Below are positions 21,337 through 33,333 of a stretch of DNA of 64,000 bases, one piece after another. The stretch covers positions 308,555 to 372,554 of the forward strand of contig ML769411.1 in NCBI GenBank assembly GCA_009733575.1, given 5' to 3'. Below the pieces are notes generated by a model. That model made no database searches. It was not told the DNA's origin and worked only from the letters and a program-made list of their open reading frames with translations. The stretch is from Gymnopus androsaceus JB14. Taxonomy: Eukaryota; Basidiomycota; Agaricomycetes; Agaricales; Omphalotaceae. The position numbers and the translations under genes are program-made. Numbering within the stretch: the first letter of the stretch is position 1; each line of letters opens with the position of its first letter.

Positions 21337-22890
21337 ATGCAGAACCAGGAGCTTCCTGCCTACTCGCGCGCGCCTTCGAGATGGTCGATGGGAACCATTC
21401 CGGCGAGCTTCGTGGAAAATTTTGAGCACAATTTCCCAATGGAACGGAATGGCCGTGTATGGCTAACTCTCCGCGTTCGAAGTCGGGCGAAAAGTACAGC
21501 GTCACCACCCGTGTATACCGAGGGTGATACTGTCTCTGGACACGTCGAGCTGAACTTCGATAAACCGGAGAAGATCAAGGGAATTACTGTGACGGTACGT
21601 TTCGCAGCGGATGTCGCAAACATGGGCCGGTAACAGTATTACAGGTGCAAGGGGGGACAACAGCGGTCGGACAAGAAGAAATACTATTTTTGAATACCAC
21701 ACAAACGCTTTGGTCTCCGGATCCCAAGCAAGGCAAGTCGGGGGAAAAATTGCAAGGGAAACACTCCCTGTCGTTCAAGTTCGTATTGCCGAAGGAAGTG
21801 ACAATGTCGTTGTCGAAGAATAAGCAAGCTTCATTCAAGCTGCCACCCAATTTCTCCGAGCGCGCTAGTCCGTCCTATATTGACTATAAACTGATTGTGA
21901 CTGTGAGGCGAGGGATGTTCCAGGCGAATTTAACGTGAGTTTAATGCATTATTTATCTCGGTTCTCGTTCATGTCAGGGCCGCAGACTATCCCATAATTT
22001 CGCCTTTGTACCACTGACAGCCCCACCGCTGCCATCGAGGCTGCGACAGATAGCCTACCGAAGTGGGACAGGGCTGATAGGTCCAGACAGAGATAGAGAT
22101 GGCTGGAAGGTACTCGGACCGACAGAACTAGCAGGCACACTATTCAACGTCCGGAAAGTCAAGGTGAAATGTGAGGTGCGTAAAGCGGGAAAGTGAGGAT
22201 TTTGAGTGTTCTGATAAGTTCCAATATAGTTAGCCATTGCCACACCGGTGAGACATTTGTCCGGAAATTGTATGTCTAATCGAACTGGTATCTAGCTGGC
22301 GTTTCCTCTTCGTTCACCTATCCCGCTGTTTTTGACCCTCAGAAGCAACGACCAGCAAGCATTGGACGTCCTTGCGAGTCCAAAGGCAGCCCGAGTGTTT
22401 TTGGTACGATCATTAGCTAATGGATCGGATGCGGTCGACGACGAGGCTGTCAGAAGGAGCAACAACTTTTTCTTAGAGTCAGCAGGTCAAGCAGTTTTCT
22501 GGTCGTCCAGTAGCGACGATAACTCGAGGACGTTACAGGGTGAGCTGGAAGTAAAACATGGTATTAAACCTAGCTTCGTATTCCCCCGATTTGCTGTCAG
22601 AGTAAGTTCATCTTTGTTATATCAGGTGCTTGAAGGCTAATGAAAAATAGTACTCGATAGATCTGCTGCCTTTCGTTGTTCCTGGATTCCAGCTGGACAC
22701 GGCAGCTGGGGACGATAATCCTGCGCTTCTTTCCGAAGCGGTAATCATATGTACAACACATGCGCCTGGGATCGTACCACAATCATACACCCCGCCAGGA
22801 TACGCGCCTCCAGAAGGTGGCGGAGATTACAATAAATCGATGGGAATGTTAGAGAATGGGAACCAGAGGTTTTATCATCATCATGGATAG
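21337..22890 (+). CDS. Arrestin-like protein, paralog 5
   Basis: The start is the ATG at 21337 (MQNQELPAYSRAPSRWSMG); upstream in-frame codons offer no other ATG. Landmarks: PVYTEGDTVSGHVELNF, VQGGTTAVGQEEILFL, FKFVLPKEVTMSLS, LPPNFSERASPSYIDYKL, SRLRQIAYRSGTGLIGPDRD with GWKVLGP, an 18-nt exon at 22230-22247 (LAIATP), LAFPLRSPIPLFLTLRSND with QALDVLASP, GELEVKHGIKPSFVFPRF and YSIDLLPFVVPGFQLD. The tail has PPGYAPPEGGGDYNK, including a PPGY that fits the PPxY pattern bound by WW domains of HECT ubiquitin ligases, and ends RFYHHHG. No frame break was found. It ends tail-to-tail, only 39 bp from the methyltransferase-like gene. Confidence 0.8.
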
Positions 22891-22929
22891 TAATCACCTT
22901 AAAGCATTACAAATAGCTTTCTAGAGAAA

Positions 22930-24069
22930 TTAGGACTCTACGGACATGAACAGCAATGTTTCAAAGGTCGCGTCAGTCTTGGGTTGCAGAGTTCCATAAG
23001 CACCCAAACCAGCTAGTAAGTTTCTATCATCCAAGGGGACGTCCCACGTCAACGATTCTGGGCGGCGTCGAGCCACAAAGATGAACATTGGCCCTTCGAG
23101 TGCGGAGCCAAATCGCTGCCAAGATGAGTTTGAATTGTCCGGAGTCTTTTCGCGAGCTAGTACAGGTTCAAAAGTGAACCACAAACCTAAGTCTACTATT
23201 TTAGTAAAAATAACGGAGACTTAGGTATCTGAGATCATACCAAAGGCAGCCCAAAACGGGGTCTCCTTGGCAAGGCTGCGAATCTTGTATGATATCAAAA
23301 CAGTCAACTCCGGACCCGCAAAAGGGGGCGACGAGAGTTCAATAAGGGTGCGAAGTAGGGGACCTAATAGCTCGGGAAAATAGACCTGCGCAAGACATTA
23401 GAGTTGAGTATTAACAGCTGAACAAAACTGACCAGGTCACTGCATACGATATGAGTTAATGGGACCATTTCCTTCGAGACTTGATCAGTCAAAAGATCCG
23501 ACACGATACGATTAACATGTTCGGAATTTCCCCAAGCCAGAGGATGAACAACGACCAAATTGCGTAAGACTTGGTCAAGGAATGCATCTTCAAGGTTGCT
23601 TTCAAGCAGAGAACAAACCTTTTTGAGATGTTAGATCAGAACAGCTAAGATCTGGAAGTGGCCAAACCTCCGGTAGATCCGTGAGTATTAGAAGATCGCG
23701 TTGTGGTTCAAGTGAGCGCGCGATGTTGATACCGACGATCCCACTCCCAGAACCAAGTTCAATTATTCTGAATTTTTCAACGCGTCCTTGTTTGCGGAAT
23801 GGTGGGTCAAAGATCAGATTCTGGGGTGGATTAACAGAAGTATAAGCATTCAGGATGTATGCTGCTTCCCTGTGCTTCAAAGATGCAGCGTCACGGAGGC
23901 GGAAGGAGACAAAGAGAACGACTCACCAGACTCTTCCAGCAATCCCGAATCGCTCAATCGCTTGCTTTTGAGATTTGTGGTTGTATGGCTCAAGTCCTTC
24001 GTTCTCCTGAACGAAGGAAGGCGTCGATGGTTCAATGTCCAGGTTATTCGGAAAATTTGGATTCGACAT
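22930..24069 (-). CDS. Class I SAM-dependent protein-lysine methyltransferase-like (METTL21/Methyltransf_16 type)
   Basis: The start ATG at 24069 opens MSNPNFPNNLDIEPSTPSF. The SAM-binding motif I is IELGSGSGIVGINIARSL, followed by LTDLPEV with a following hydrophobic helix, and the DLVYFPELLGPLL motif typical of the lysine-methyltransferase branch (split by an intron). The C-terminal half (FWAAFGLWFTFEPVL, GPMFIFVARRRPESLTW) fits the lid and last strands of this fold. Substrate cannot be told from sequence; related fungal enzymes methylate elongation factors. Reading frame is intact in five or six exons. Head-to-head with the carrier gene, 156 bp apart, so the two probably share a promoter region. 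Confidence 0.78.
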
Positions 24070-24225
24070 CTCGGTGAAGTCGGAGTGAAGGATAGATAAG
24101 CGCGCGGGCGTGAAGTCTGAGCGCTAACATGTGAAAACGCGCTTAATCAAATGATCCGGTCCGAGTATGCTAGTACTCCGGGGTAACTTAAACGTAGGTC
24201 TCTCTTGAATCCTCACTAGGCCTCA

Positions 24226-25511
24226 TGTCTGCTCAGTCAAAACCTCCAACTTTGACCCCTTTGGCTGCAGCACTTGCTGGGGCTTTGGGTGCCTGCTTTA
24301 GCACCGCGTGAGCTCTCAGCTGGATAATATTTTTGGCGATAGCTAACCAATCATAAAGCGTTGTATATCCATTAGATGTGTATGTTCTAATTCGTTGCAG
24401 CATCTACTCTTCAACTTATGGACCTAAAGCGCCAAGACACGTATACAAGCCTTGCCAAAAGGCAAAGATAATCTTTCGATGTTCGCCTTGCTTATTCGGA
24501 TATTCAAAAAGGAAGGCCCTCTTGGGTTATATGGAGGATTTGGAGCTACGATGCTAAACACATTTTCGATGCGTGCGTCTGCTTGATAGCTGATTCTAAT
24601 CTTCCGCTCATTTTATTCATAGAATACGCTTATTTCTTCTTCTATTCGATCGTTAGAACGTCCTATATCTCTAGATTAACACGCAAGCTACCGAAAGGTT
24701 CTAAAGCACCAGCATTATCAACAGCTGCTGAACTTATCCTTGGTGCTGTGGCTGGCGCACTGGCGCAGATATTCACTATCCTGTATCAGTGATTGCTACC
24801 CGGCAGCAGGTTGGACGTATAACCAATCCGAAACTCCCTTCAAATGCAACCGATGTTTCTAAACCGTCCGAAGACTCCTTTATGGATGTAGCACGAGAAA
24901 TCGTTGAAGAGGAAGGGGTTGGAGGTCTATGGCTGGGTATTAAGCCTGGCTTGGTCCTCACAGTGAACCCAGCAATCACATACGGCATGTACGAACGGGT
25001 TAAAAGCCTTCTTCTTCTAGCCAAAGCCAAGGCTGGCTCAAACGACAAAATGTCGGCTGGCCAGTCATTTCTTATTGGAGCTCTCAGCAAGACTTTAGCA
25101 ACTGTTGTACGTCCGATACCCTATTCCCCTGCTCAAACTGTTTACGTGTGACTTGCTCAGGTAACTTATCCGTATATTATGGCCAAAGTCCGAATACAGG
25201 CGCGTAGTGCAGACATGGAGGAAGATCCCGAGCATTCTAAGCCGCACACTTATCATCATGCTAAATCCAAACATCCGGGAGCGCTCGACGTCCTTAAGAA
25301 GGTTTGGAAGCGAGAAGGTGTCGTTGGCTGGTACCAGGTACGATGTCTCGACTCGAAGCTCTATCACCGAACTAACTTGCTCTTATAGGGCATGCAAGCG
25401 CAGATTATCAAAGCCGTGCTCTCTCAAGCTCTACTATTCATGTCGAAAGAACAGTTTGAGAAGTGGACGCTGGCTCTCATTGTGTTGATAGCTCAAATGA
25501 GGTCCAAGTAG
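24226..25511 (+). CDS. Peroxisomal adenine-nucleotide carrier (SLC25 family, Ant1/Pmp47-like)
   Basis: Mitochondrial-carrier-fold proteins of this branch exchange ATP for AMP across the peroxisomal membrane for fatty-acid activation. Three carrier repeats are visible: YPLDVAKTRIQALPKGKDN, a degenerate second PxxVIATRQQVGRI, and TYPYIMAKVRIQARSADM. The second repeat with VIATRQQ is the mark that suggests the Pmp47 branch. GGLWLGIKPGLVLTVNPAIT and WYQGMQAQIIKAVLSQALLF are the matching helix ends. The frame breaks at about 24780, one base short, between AQIFTI and VSVIATRQQ. The ATG opens MSAQSKPPTLTPLAAALAG; stop TAG at 25509-25511. The peroxisomal location is inferred from family, not from a targeting signal. 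Confidence 0.78.
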
Positions 25512-25755
25512 AAGATTGTATATTCATGTATCGCCTGTAAAATACCTATTCTAATACTTGGGGTATCACATTCTCTGAGTTTCGCCTCAATACGGCTATG
25601 AGATGGCCCTAAGTTTTTGCAATACAGAGGCTAGTATTCATGAGCAGTTGAGGAAGTAAGTAACTCACGCGTACTCACGAGTTCTCACCGACCTGCATGT
25701 TTGAACTGAATTATTCTCCCATACCCTTTCGACAGACGACTAGCTTGTCTACAAT

Positions 25756-28174
25756 ATGTGGCCCTTTTCAATCTGGTCGGTTCGCAATAGCAAAGATGTG
25801 ATCAGAAGCAAACGGGAGGAAAGAGATCGCCTTGTTGCCCCGGCTTTTTCCAGCCTGACAGCAGAGCACGGGCAATTCTTGACTGCCGGAGGTAAGCCTT
25901 CACGCGTATCTCTCTGTTGAAATGAACTAAAAATTGCCAGCTCATGAGATTGTTTCTCGTATCGAAAAGGGTGAATGGACGGCAACAGCGGTTATGCAGG
26001 CCTATATCGCCCAAGCTGCAGCGGCTCACCTCGCTACTAATTGCGCGACCGAAAGTGAGGCTTTGCAACTTTTCTATGGTCAGAATCTTACGGAAATTTC
26101 AAAAGTCCTATTTGAGCAAGCCTTGAAGCAAGCAGAGGAATTGGACGCCGAATACGCGCGCAGCGGGCGTGTGCGAGGACCACTCCACGGTGTACCTTTC
26201 AGCGCAAAGGTTGTTCTTCCGTTCTCCGATTTCGATTAGCTTCTCATCATCCTCGCAGGACCAATGTGAGCCTTCACGATTCATTACAATTCCTATCCTG
26301 ATACTATCGGATACCCAGTTGACATTACTGGGTTCGACACAAGTATTGGCTTCACGACATGGGCTAACAAACCCGCAACATCAAATGCAGTAGTATGTCC
26401 TTCAGCAGCCCCTTTGTTCCGTTCATTCATCACGTATTTCCTATTTCCTGCCTCCAGCTTGTCGAGCAGCTTATTTCCCTAGGCGCGATTCCCCTCGTAA
26501 AAACTAATGTGCCTCAAACAATGTTTGCTTTTGAATGTAACAATCCTCTTTGGGGTCGCACCACCAACCCGTACAACTCAAAATACACGTGCGGGGGTAG
26601 TAGTGGTGGTGAAGGGGCATTATTGGCCATGGACGGGTCAGCAATCGGTATTGGGACCGATATCGGAGGGAGTCTACGTATTCCTGCTGCCTATTGCGGT
26701 ATATATGCTCTCAAGACGAGCTTTGGACGTGTATCCAGAGGGGGAACTCAGTGTACGTGTGGATATAGTCTGAGAGAAAGCACAAACCAATAATGTTCCT
26801 CCTCAGCTTCTAATCCTGGATACGAGGGGATTAAAGCTGTCGCTGGACCAATGACACGGTGAGTAGATACGCAGAATCTGGGTTCCTAGCGCTGACAAGC
26901 ATTAATAGTACTGTAAAAGATCTGGAAGTTTTCTGCAAAGCGATCTTTGGGCTCGAAGATCCCGCACATCAGGATTATAGTTTCGTTCCAATGCCATACC
27001 GCGAACCTGTTCTTCGTGAGACAGTTGAAATTTGGCTATTATATTTCAGGTACAGGGAGCGCCTTATGTACAAGAGATTTTACTCATTTATATTTCTAGA
27101 CGGATTTGCGATGGCATCCCCAGCCAACAGACGCGCAGTAATGGAAACCGTCGAAGCTCTGAAGAAACAAGGACATCAATGCGTAGAAATTGAACTTCCA
27201 GATGGTAAGAATCACGTATCTTCCAGATCTCTTTGAAACTGAGTCCCTCTAGTCTCTGGCTGCTTGGAGATATTCCTGGCTTTAATGTCTGCAGACGGTT
27301 ACAAGCGTTTGACCAGTCCCATTGGACCTGACCCAATGGTACGATCCCATAATTCGTGCAACTCGATTTGCCTATTGAGCCATAATGACAGGACAATAGC
27401 TTGAAACTACCGGTACAGGGTGCTCGGGTACCCAGTAAGAATGTCCTTTGCCTTCCTTATATGTTGTTCTCAGACTTGGCTAGGTCTTGTACGCAAGTTG
27501 GGAGCATGGATCGTCGAAAGAATCTTAGGCGACACTGTATTTGCCAAGTTAATCCGTGCATCCCGAGTCAAATCCGTGTCCGAAACCATCGAGTGGACCC
27601 ACCGGAGGAATGTATGGAACGCCATGTTTTATGAAAAGGTTTTTCCGCCATGGCATCTCTTATAGTACCTTTATTGAATTAGATCTTTCATAGGTTTGGA
27701 ATCGATATGGTCTGGATGGGATCATATGCCCGATTCAAGCTCTTCCGCAACTTCCTACTGGGTATGCTCTGCAATCTGTCTATTCGTTTTTTCGACAACT
27801 GAAGCCTATTTCTAGGGGCGCTACCCAAGTTAGCTCCCTTTTCGCTAGCACGGCTTTATACAACCTCGTCGACAGCCCTGTCGGCGTTATACCGGTAACG
27901 CACGTAGATGCGAATAAGGACCAGCTAACGGAGGAATGGACGTCTCCGAGCTCCCACACTCGCTCCGTCTTGACGGAGAAGAGGATATTCCAGTCAGGCA
28001 GGTTCAGGCCCATGTATAATCCTGTTGAAATGGATGGTATGCCAGTATCTAGTACAGGTCGTTGGGAGGAAGTGGGAGGATGAGAAGGTGATCGCTATGA
28101 TGTCTATTGTAGATGATGCCCTTGGGCCCAGAGGATTTGGACCTCGTGGGTTTTCAACTCATGTCAAATCGTAG
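25756..28174 (+). CDS. Amidase-signature (AS) family enzyme
   Basis: AS enzymes hydrolyse amides with a Ser-cisSer-Lys triad. The lysine lies in GPLHGVPFSAKDQ (the KDQ join crosses an intron). The signature is YTCGGSSGGEGALLAMDGSA with IGIGTDIGGSLRIPAAYCGI, giving the cis-Ser and the nucleophilic Ser. Later blocks, ASPANRRAVMETVEALKKQG, GLDGIICPIQALPQLPTG and NLVDSPVGVIPVTHVD, fit fungal acetamidase or fatty-acid-amide-hydrolase-like members. The start ATG opens MWPFSIWSVRNSKDVIRSKR, whose first residues are hydrophobic. Frame breaks of one extra base occur near 27024 and 28074; beyond the second the conserved-looking end continues to TAG at 28172-28174. Natural substrate is unknown. Confidence 0.8.
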
Positions 28175-28454
28175 ACGAAGATAGCCGGATATTTATATAT
28201 AAGGATATTGTCTATTTAGCCGAATCTCATTGCGGAAAGTGACTCTGGAAATGTACGGCGCTTAAATTTATCCTGTTCCTAAAATGGATGATTATAGACA
28301 GCTTTGGCCTGGTACACAAAGTTTCCAAAGGGTAAAGCAGCTTATTAATAGCTCAGGCTTGTCAATTTTGAACATCAAGAATAGTATTACAATATTTCGT
28401 GAATATAATAGCTTCGTACATCGATCGGAAAGAATAGGAAATCGTTTATCTGGT

Positions 28455-31400
28455 TTACTGAGTCTGCAAGCACCTATCATAATTTCCACCTTGATTCGCC
28501 CCCCACCAGGCTTTTATTTGCTAGATTAGTAATACATATGAACACGAGATTAGTAGAACGCACCTGGAACTAGATGGGATTCTCCGCCAGCTCCTTGAAC
28601 TGGTTTTTGTCTTGTCAGAACACGGATGCTCTTGGAAGCAGAAGATATACTTACCAGCGAAAGATAATATAAACACCATGACTTGAGTTCCTCCATCCAG
28701 CGCTATACACGTCCAGTCAATCGGATTGAAACAAAGACAGACAGAGCGAAGATTTCGTACCGGCCGCAATGATATAATTATATTTGGCGAACCATTTTGG
28801 GTATCGAGTTCTCAGCCACCATTGCGAAAGATAGGCAACCGAGAAGTATGACAAGATGGAGGAGTTGATTCCAACGCACAGCCAGCCAATGTAATAGCTG
28901 ATAAAAGTTGAGAAATCCCAGCGGATACTTAGCAGTTCAAAGAAACTTACCAGATGACCGGTGTATACAAATAGTCTGCGCGCAATTTCGGGAAATAACG
29001 ATGAACGATCCAGAACGGTACGGGGACAAAAAGACCCACTGGGGAGCCATACGGTTAGCTACCGTGAGCGCAAATGATGGTAGCAGGAATATTTACTAAG
29101 GTATGCCCACGCGACCCATTGGTAGCGTTTGCCGCTAGCGAAGAGTTCATGTGCAAGTCCACCCCAGGCGATAGCTTGGGAGTTATATTGTTGTGGCTGC
29201 TGACCCGACCAGATGTTTGTACCTACGATATGATCGTCAATATACCTTAGCGTCTGTATATGAGACTAAGTAGTACCCTGAATAGAGAGTAGGATATCCC
29301 TTTGATTGTCAATGATAGAGTTCATCAAAACTATGTTTTGTGCGTTGAGTAACAAGTATGTTTATTTAATAGAAGGACGTACTGTAATTCAAGATCGCTC
29401 CAAACAGGGTCCCGATGATCTGTGCAGTAAACGCCGCTCGTGGAGGCAATTTAGTATCTGAAAGCTATTATCAGGAATCAACTCATTGCGAAGCTTAAAA
29501 CAGACATACACTGTGCAATTTTAAGGTCACGGAGGAGGAGCTGCGCCTGATTGACGGAATCTACGAATGAAATTTCGTTGGCAAAAAGAATGATAATGAC
29601 AAAAAAAAATACACTCACTGTAACTGAACAGTACAAAGTACATGTTCGCCATGGGTTTTCCAGGATGCAAGAACCCTCCAATCATCTGTTCCATTGAAAA
29701 TCAGCCTTGGGAGAGCTCGCCTATAAAAAGACAAGTTCATACCTGAACGAAAGGCTGGATGATGAACTGGAGTCCAGTCATCGCATACAGCGCGCCAAAG
29801 AAAACGATGGAGATGACAGATAGTAATAGAGCAATCAAGAAGCCCCACCTAAGACAAGAGTTAGTGAATTGGCACAGAAAGCACGAGCTACGCGTCTCGT
29901 ACCAAGGAAGAGTGGAATCCGTCTTATAGATCAAGACCAAGGCCATGATAATTGATATAGCTAGAACGGTTAGATACCAGCTGTTCGGGGCGTCAGGATA
30001 CTACAAAAAATTGATTATTTGAGACTTGACCACCCAATAAATTAGAAGAATTTTACCTTCAGCATCTCACGATAGTGAGGATCTGTTTCTTCTTCCTCAT
30101 CAACATTTCGAAGTCCAGCGTCTTCCCAGATTTTCCAGTTGAAATTCCTGATCGTCCTTTTGATACTCGATGGTGAGGCCCAAGACCACGCTAACCGCAA
30201 GTCATCTCTGCGAAGGCGGAGGGGTATCAGCATCAGATCAACTCCATACACCAGAAAAACACACCTGTTCCACAGCAATAGGTGCGTGAAGGTGGCCGCC
30301 ATTCCCAGATTCGTGGTGAGTAGCTGTACGACCCACGTAGCGGCATAAAAGGGCTAACAGAGGTTACTTAGTGGTAGATAGCAGTGGTCCGATGAAATAA
30401 ACGCACTAAGCCTTGTTCTGCGAGGAGAGTGGGGTCCACTTCAAAGTTGGAGTTCAAAATTAAAGTTTGGTTGTATAAAGTGCCTAATGACAGAAAGGAG
30501 GGCGGGAGGATGAGATCAGCGAGATCTTGAGTAAAGAATGTAACTCACCATTGGGGTAGAATAGCTCTTGGGAAAGCTGCGAAAATGAAATGATCAAGAT
30601 CTTGAGTAAACCCTTAAGATTGAGGATCCAACTTACGAAAGGAAGCGCTTTAGCATTCCAAATGTCGCCGTAGTACACACCGCAGAAGACCACCCTGGGA
30701 TAGAGAGTAATCAGTCTAGAGTAGGAGTAATACAGCAAGAGAAACGAACATGCAAAGAATATATCCTATGAAGTTGGAGGTTTGCGCCTTGAGTGGAATG
30801 GTCATCGGGTTCACGCCACCTACATGATAGCACTGAGCAGGAGTCTGGAAAATTGACCCAGTAGAACTTACCAGAGATATACTGCCAGTCGAAGCAAATA
30901 CTGAGTAATCCCAGGCCTTCATTTCCATTTGAACCTCCAAAGACATTCGTGAAAACGGCGTTGTTTTGGTCGGCCAAGCAAAAGATGGAAAACCCAGTCA
31001 CTAAAGATTCAAATATATCAGATGTCACAGATCACATTGAGCTTGTCAAATACTTACAAAGTGGGAAGAGATATTCAGGTAACATTTCCCAGATGAAAAT
31101 ACTGAAAGCACCTGTCAGTAACATGAAGGATATTAATTCATTAGAGCTTACACAGCGAAGACGATCCAGAATAATTTGAACTTTTTTCGATTGGCACCCG
31201 TGTGGTGATCTTTGTACAGCGTGTCGAACATCTAAAAATCAAGCCAGTCAGCTGTTGTAAAGTGGTCGTATGTAATTAGATTCACGTACGGAGACAAGAG
31301 GGACAGCGGCTGGATATAGCATCTTTGACGGGTATAATAATGATCCTTTTGGCAGAATGACCTTTGTTAGAAAGCGGTCCCAACCATGCATGTGTAAAAT

Positions 31401-32203
31401 CACACCTCTAAAAAGCCCACCGAGGCCATATCCCAGGAGCTGACTTGAGAAAAGTAGGAAGACGGAAGCGACACCATTGGGAGTGATGTTGTAGAACAAC
31501 CGCTGCACAGCTAGCACTTCGGTCCCCAGTGCAGACGTAGCGGCAGCACTTGCCATGATGACGATGAAAGCATTCTCCTTTTTGTTGTAAGGATGCTAAA
31601 TGACGAAGTTGAGCATGTGTTTGCTTTAAATGGGGAGGTTTGTACCGGATTCAACCATGTGAGACGCCGAGGAATGAGCATATCGAATCCCATCCCAAGA
31701 ACGTATGAAATAATGGCCAAAAACATAGTGGACACGAGAACTGTTTGCTGTTATAATGTATAAGGAGACCATCGCATGTTCGATGGATATGTTCACTCAC
31801 AGGCTTGAAGTAGTATATTTCGGCTTTGCTTGGCATAAACATAGATGACGAAAAAAAGTACAGTTGGAGCACTCACCCAAAACACCTAGAGTATATTTTA
31901 TTAGCTCAGGTTTTCGGATAAAGACAAATCCCTACCTCCGAAAGCACTTAATCCAATTCCAATAAAGAAAGCTCGAAAGGTCCAAGGATTGAGCGAAGGA
32001 TCGTCCTCAACACTGATTACGTGCGTTGTGATATCTCTAGCGTCGTTGAGTACCAGTTCATGAGAATCATCGAGCTCTCCTTCAGGGAGAGACTCGATAT
32101 CACTTCCTGGCTTCGTCTCAGCTACTTTCTCGTCGTAAGTCTGACCCTTCCTGCTCAGGTAAGGGACCTCGACAGAGCTTGTTTTTGCATCTTCGGAAGA
32201 CAT
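28455..32203 (-). CDS. OPT-family oligopeptide transporter
   Basis: OPT proteins import small peptides or related compounds with protons. The ATG at 32203 opens MSSEDAKTSSVEVPYLSRKG, then an acidic cytoplasmic N-tail leading to PSLNPWTFRAFFIGIGLSAF. Other landmarks are ENAFIVIMASAAATSALGTE with VLAVQRLFYN, LLGYGLGGLFRGVI, AVFTNVFGGSNGNEGLGLLS, NPMTIPLKAQTSNFIGY, ELFYPNGELYNQT, HPHYREM-like EETDPHYREMLK, and MIGGFLHPGKPMANMYF. The last exon ends AWWGANQGGNYDRCLQ, the usual OPT C-terminus, with TAA at 28455-28457. Many introns (more than fifteen) interrupt it, so exact exon borders are uncertain. It is convergent with the amidase gene. Peptide import beside an amidase could suit nitrogen scavenging, which is inference. 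Confidence 0.82.
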
Positions 32204-33333
32204 AGTGACCTGTAAAGCTGGGGAGCTATGATGGTATGAAGTCAAGGTCCTACGAAATCATAGGTGACGTTCAGTCTTTTAAGGTGGGCCCAAGAAGGCC
32301 ATCAAGGCCATCATTTTGGAGAATGGCAGGTACCCTAATTATAGGCAGATTGGAGTAGGGTTTCCAAGAAAACTGTTACCTTCTAGTACCGTAATGGAAA
32401 GGGGGACGATAGATAGTACCCGTGAGCTTCGTGTGGCAAAATTGAAGTCTGAATCGGATAAGGGAGTAGCACACCGCGATCGCGGTATATCTACCGCATG
32501 ACACCCCAAGAATAGGATTGAATAAAATTGAGAAATCTCCGGAGTTTTGACAGAATTCGGTGCACTCAGGCTGAATCCCAGTGTGAATCGACCGCTGCTG
32601 GCGAAAGAATTTCACAAGTTCCTACTAGTAATATGCAGCGCTGCTCGCCCAACATGTCCTTGAGGAAGCAACAATCCTTCTGTAATATTAAACGAATATC
32701 ACTCAATGAAGATAAGCAACCTGAACATATTGAGTCTTCCATAGATCCCGCTCCCGTCTTATGCGCCCTGGAGTTCAAACTCTATACTGTAAAGCGCGAA
32801 AGTTCAAACATACGTCAGAAAAAATCAACACTTGGCGTACCTTGCTGGTACCTTGTAAGATCCTGGCGTCAGCGGCGAAAAGAGGGCCCAAGACTCAATC
32901 TTTACGGATCCTTTACCTTTCTACTAACCATCACGACCATTTTGTACGTGCATCTATCTGCATACAGAGCAAAGAGCATGACTTTAATTTCGGACGTGAC
33001 TTTTGGCGCAACAGAAAGGAAGAGGACGGAAAGGAACATAAATAAACTGAGGACGGAACGTTCCGAACGGACCGCGCGGGCCATGTGGCAAGTTGTCGCG
33101 TCATGAGCAAAAGACAATAACTTGACCTCTCACACCCGAAAGACCCGAAAGACAATAGCAGAGATGGATGTGGTTTCAGGCCTGAAAGATTCTTTTGTTT
33201 TTCATTCACGACCACGACTCGCAAATTTTCGCTCTTCTTGCTCTACGTCTCGACGAAAAACTGCAATCTCAGCTTCTCTAATCTTGTGAACTCATCTTGG
33301 GATCAAAGATAAGGCATATTGTATATTGTGCGT
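32204..33333. other. Intergenic region between divergent OPT and PX/PB1-like genes
   Basis: About 1.1 kb of shared upstream sequence. A 192-codon open frame at 32528-33106 has no recognisable motif, opposes another open frame, and is not supported. Short repeated bits (CGAAAGACCCGAAAGAC near 33137) are present. It should hold both promoters. Confidence 0.5.

Noticed and set aside
32528..33106. 192-codon open frame on the plus strand
   Set aside because: Polar sequence without motif, overlapped by open frames on the other strand, and located in a divergent promoter region.
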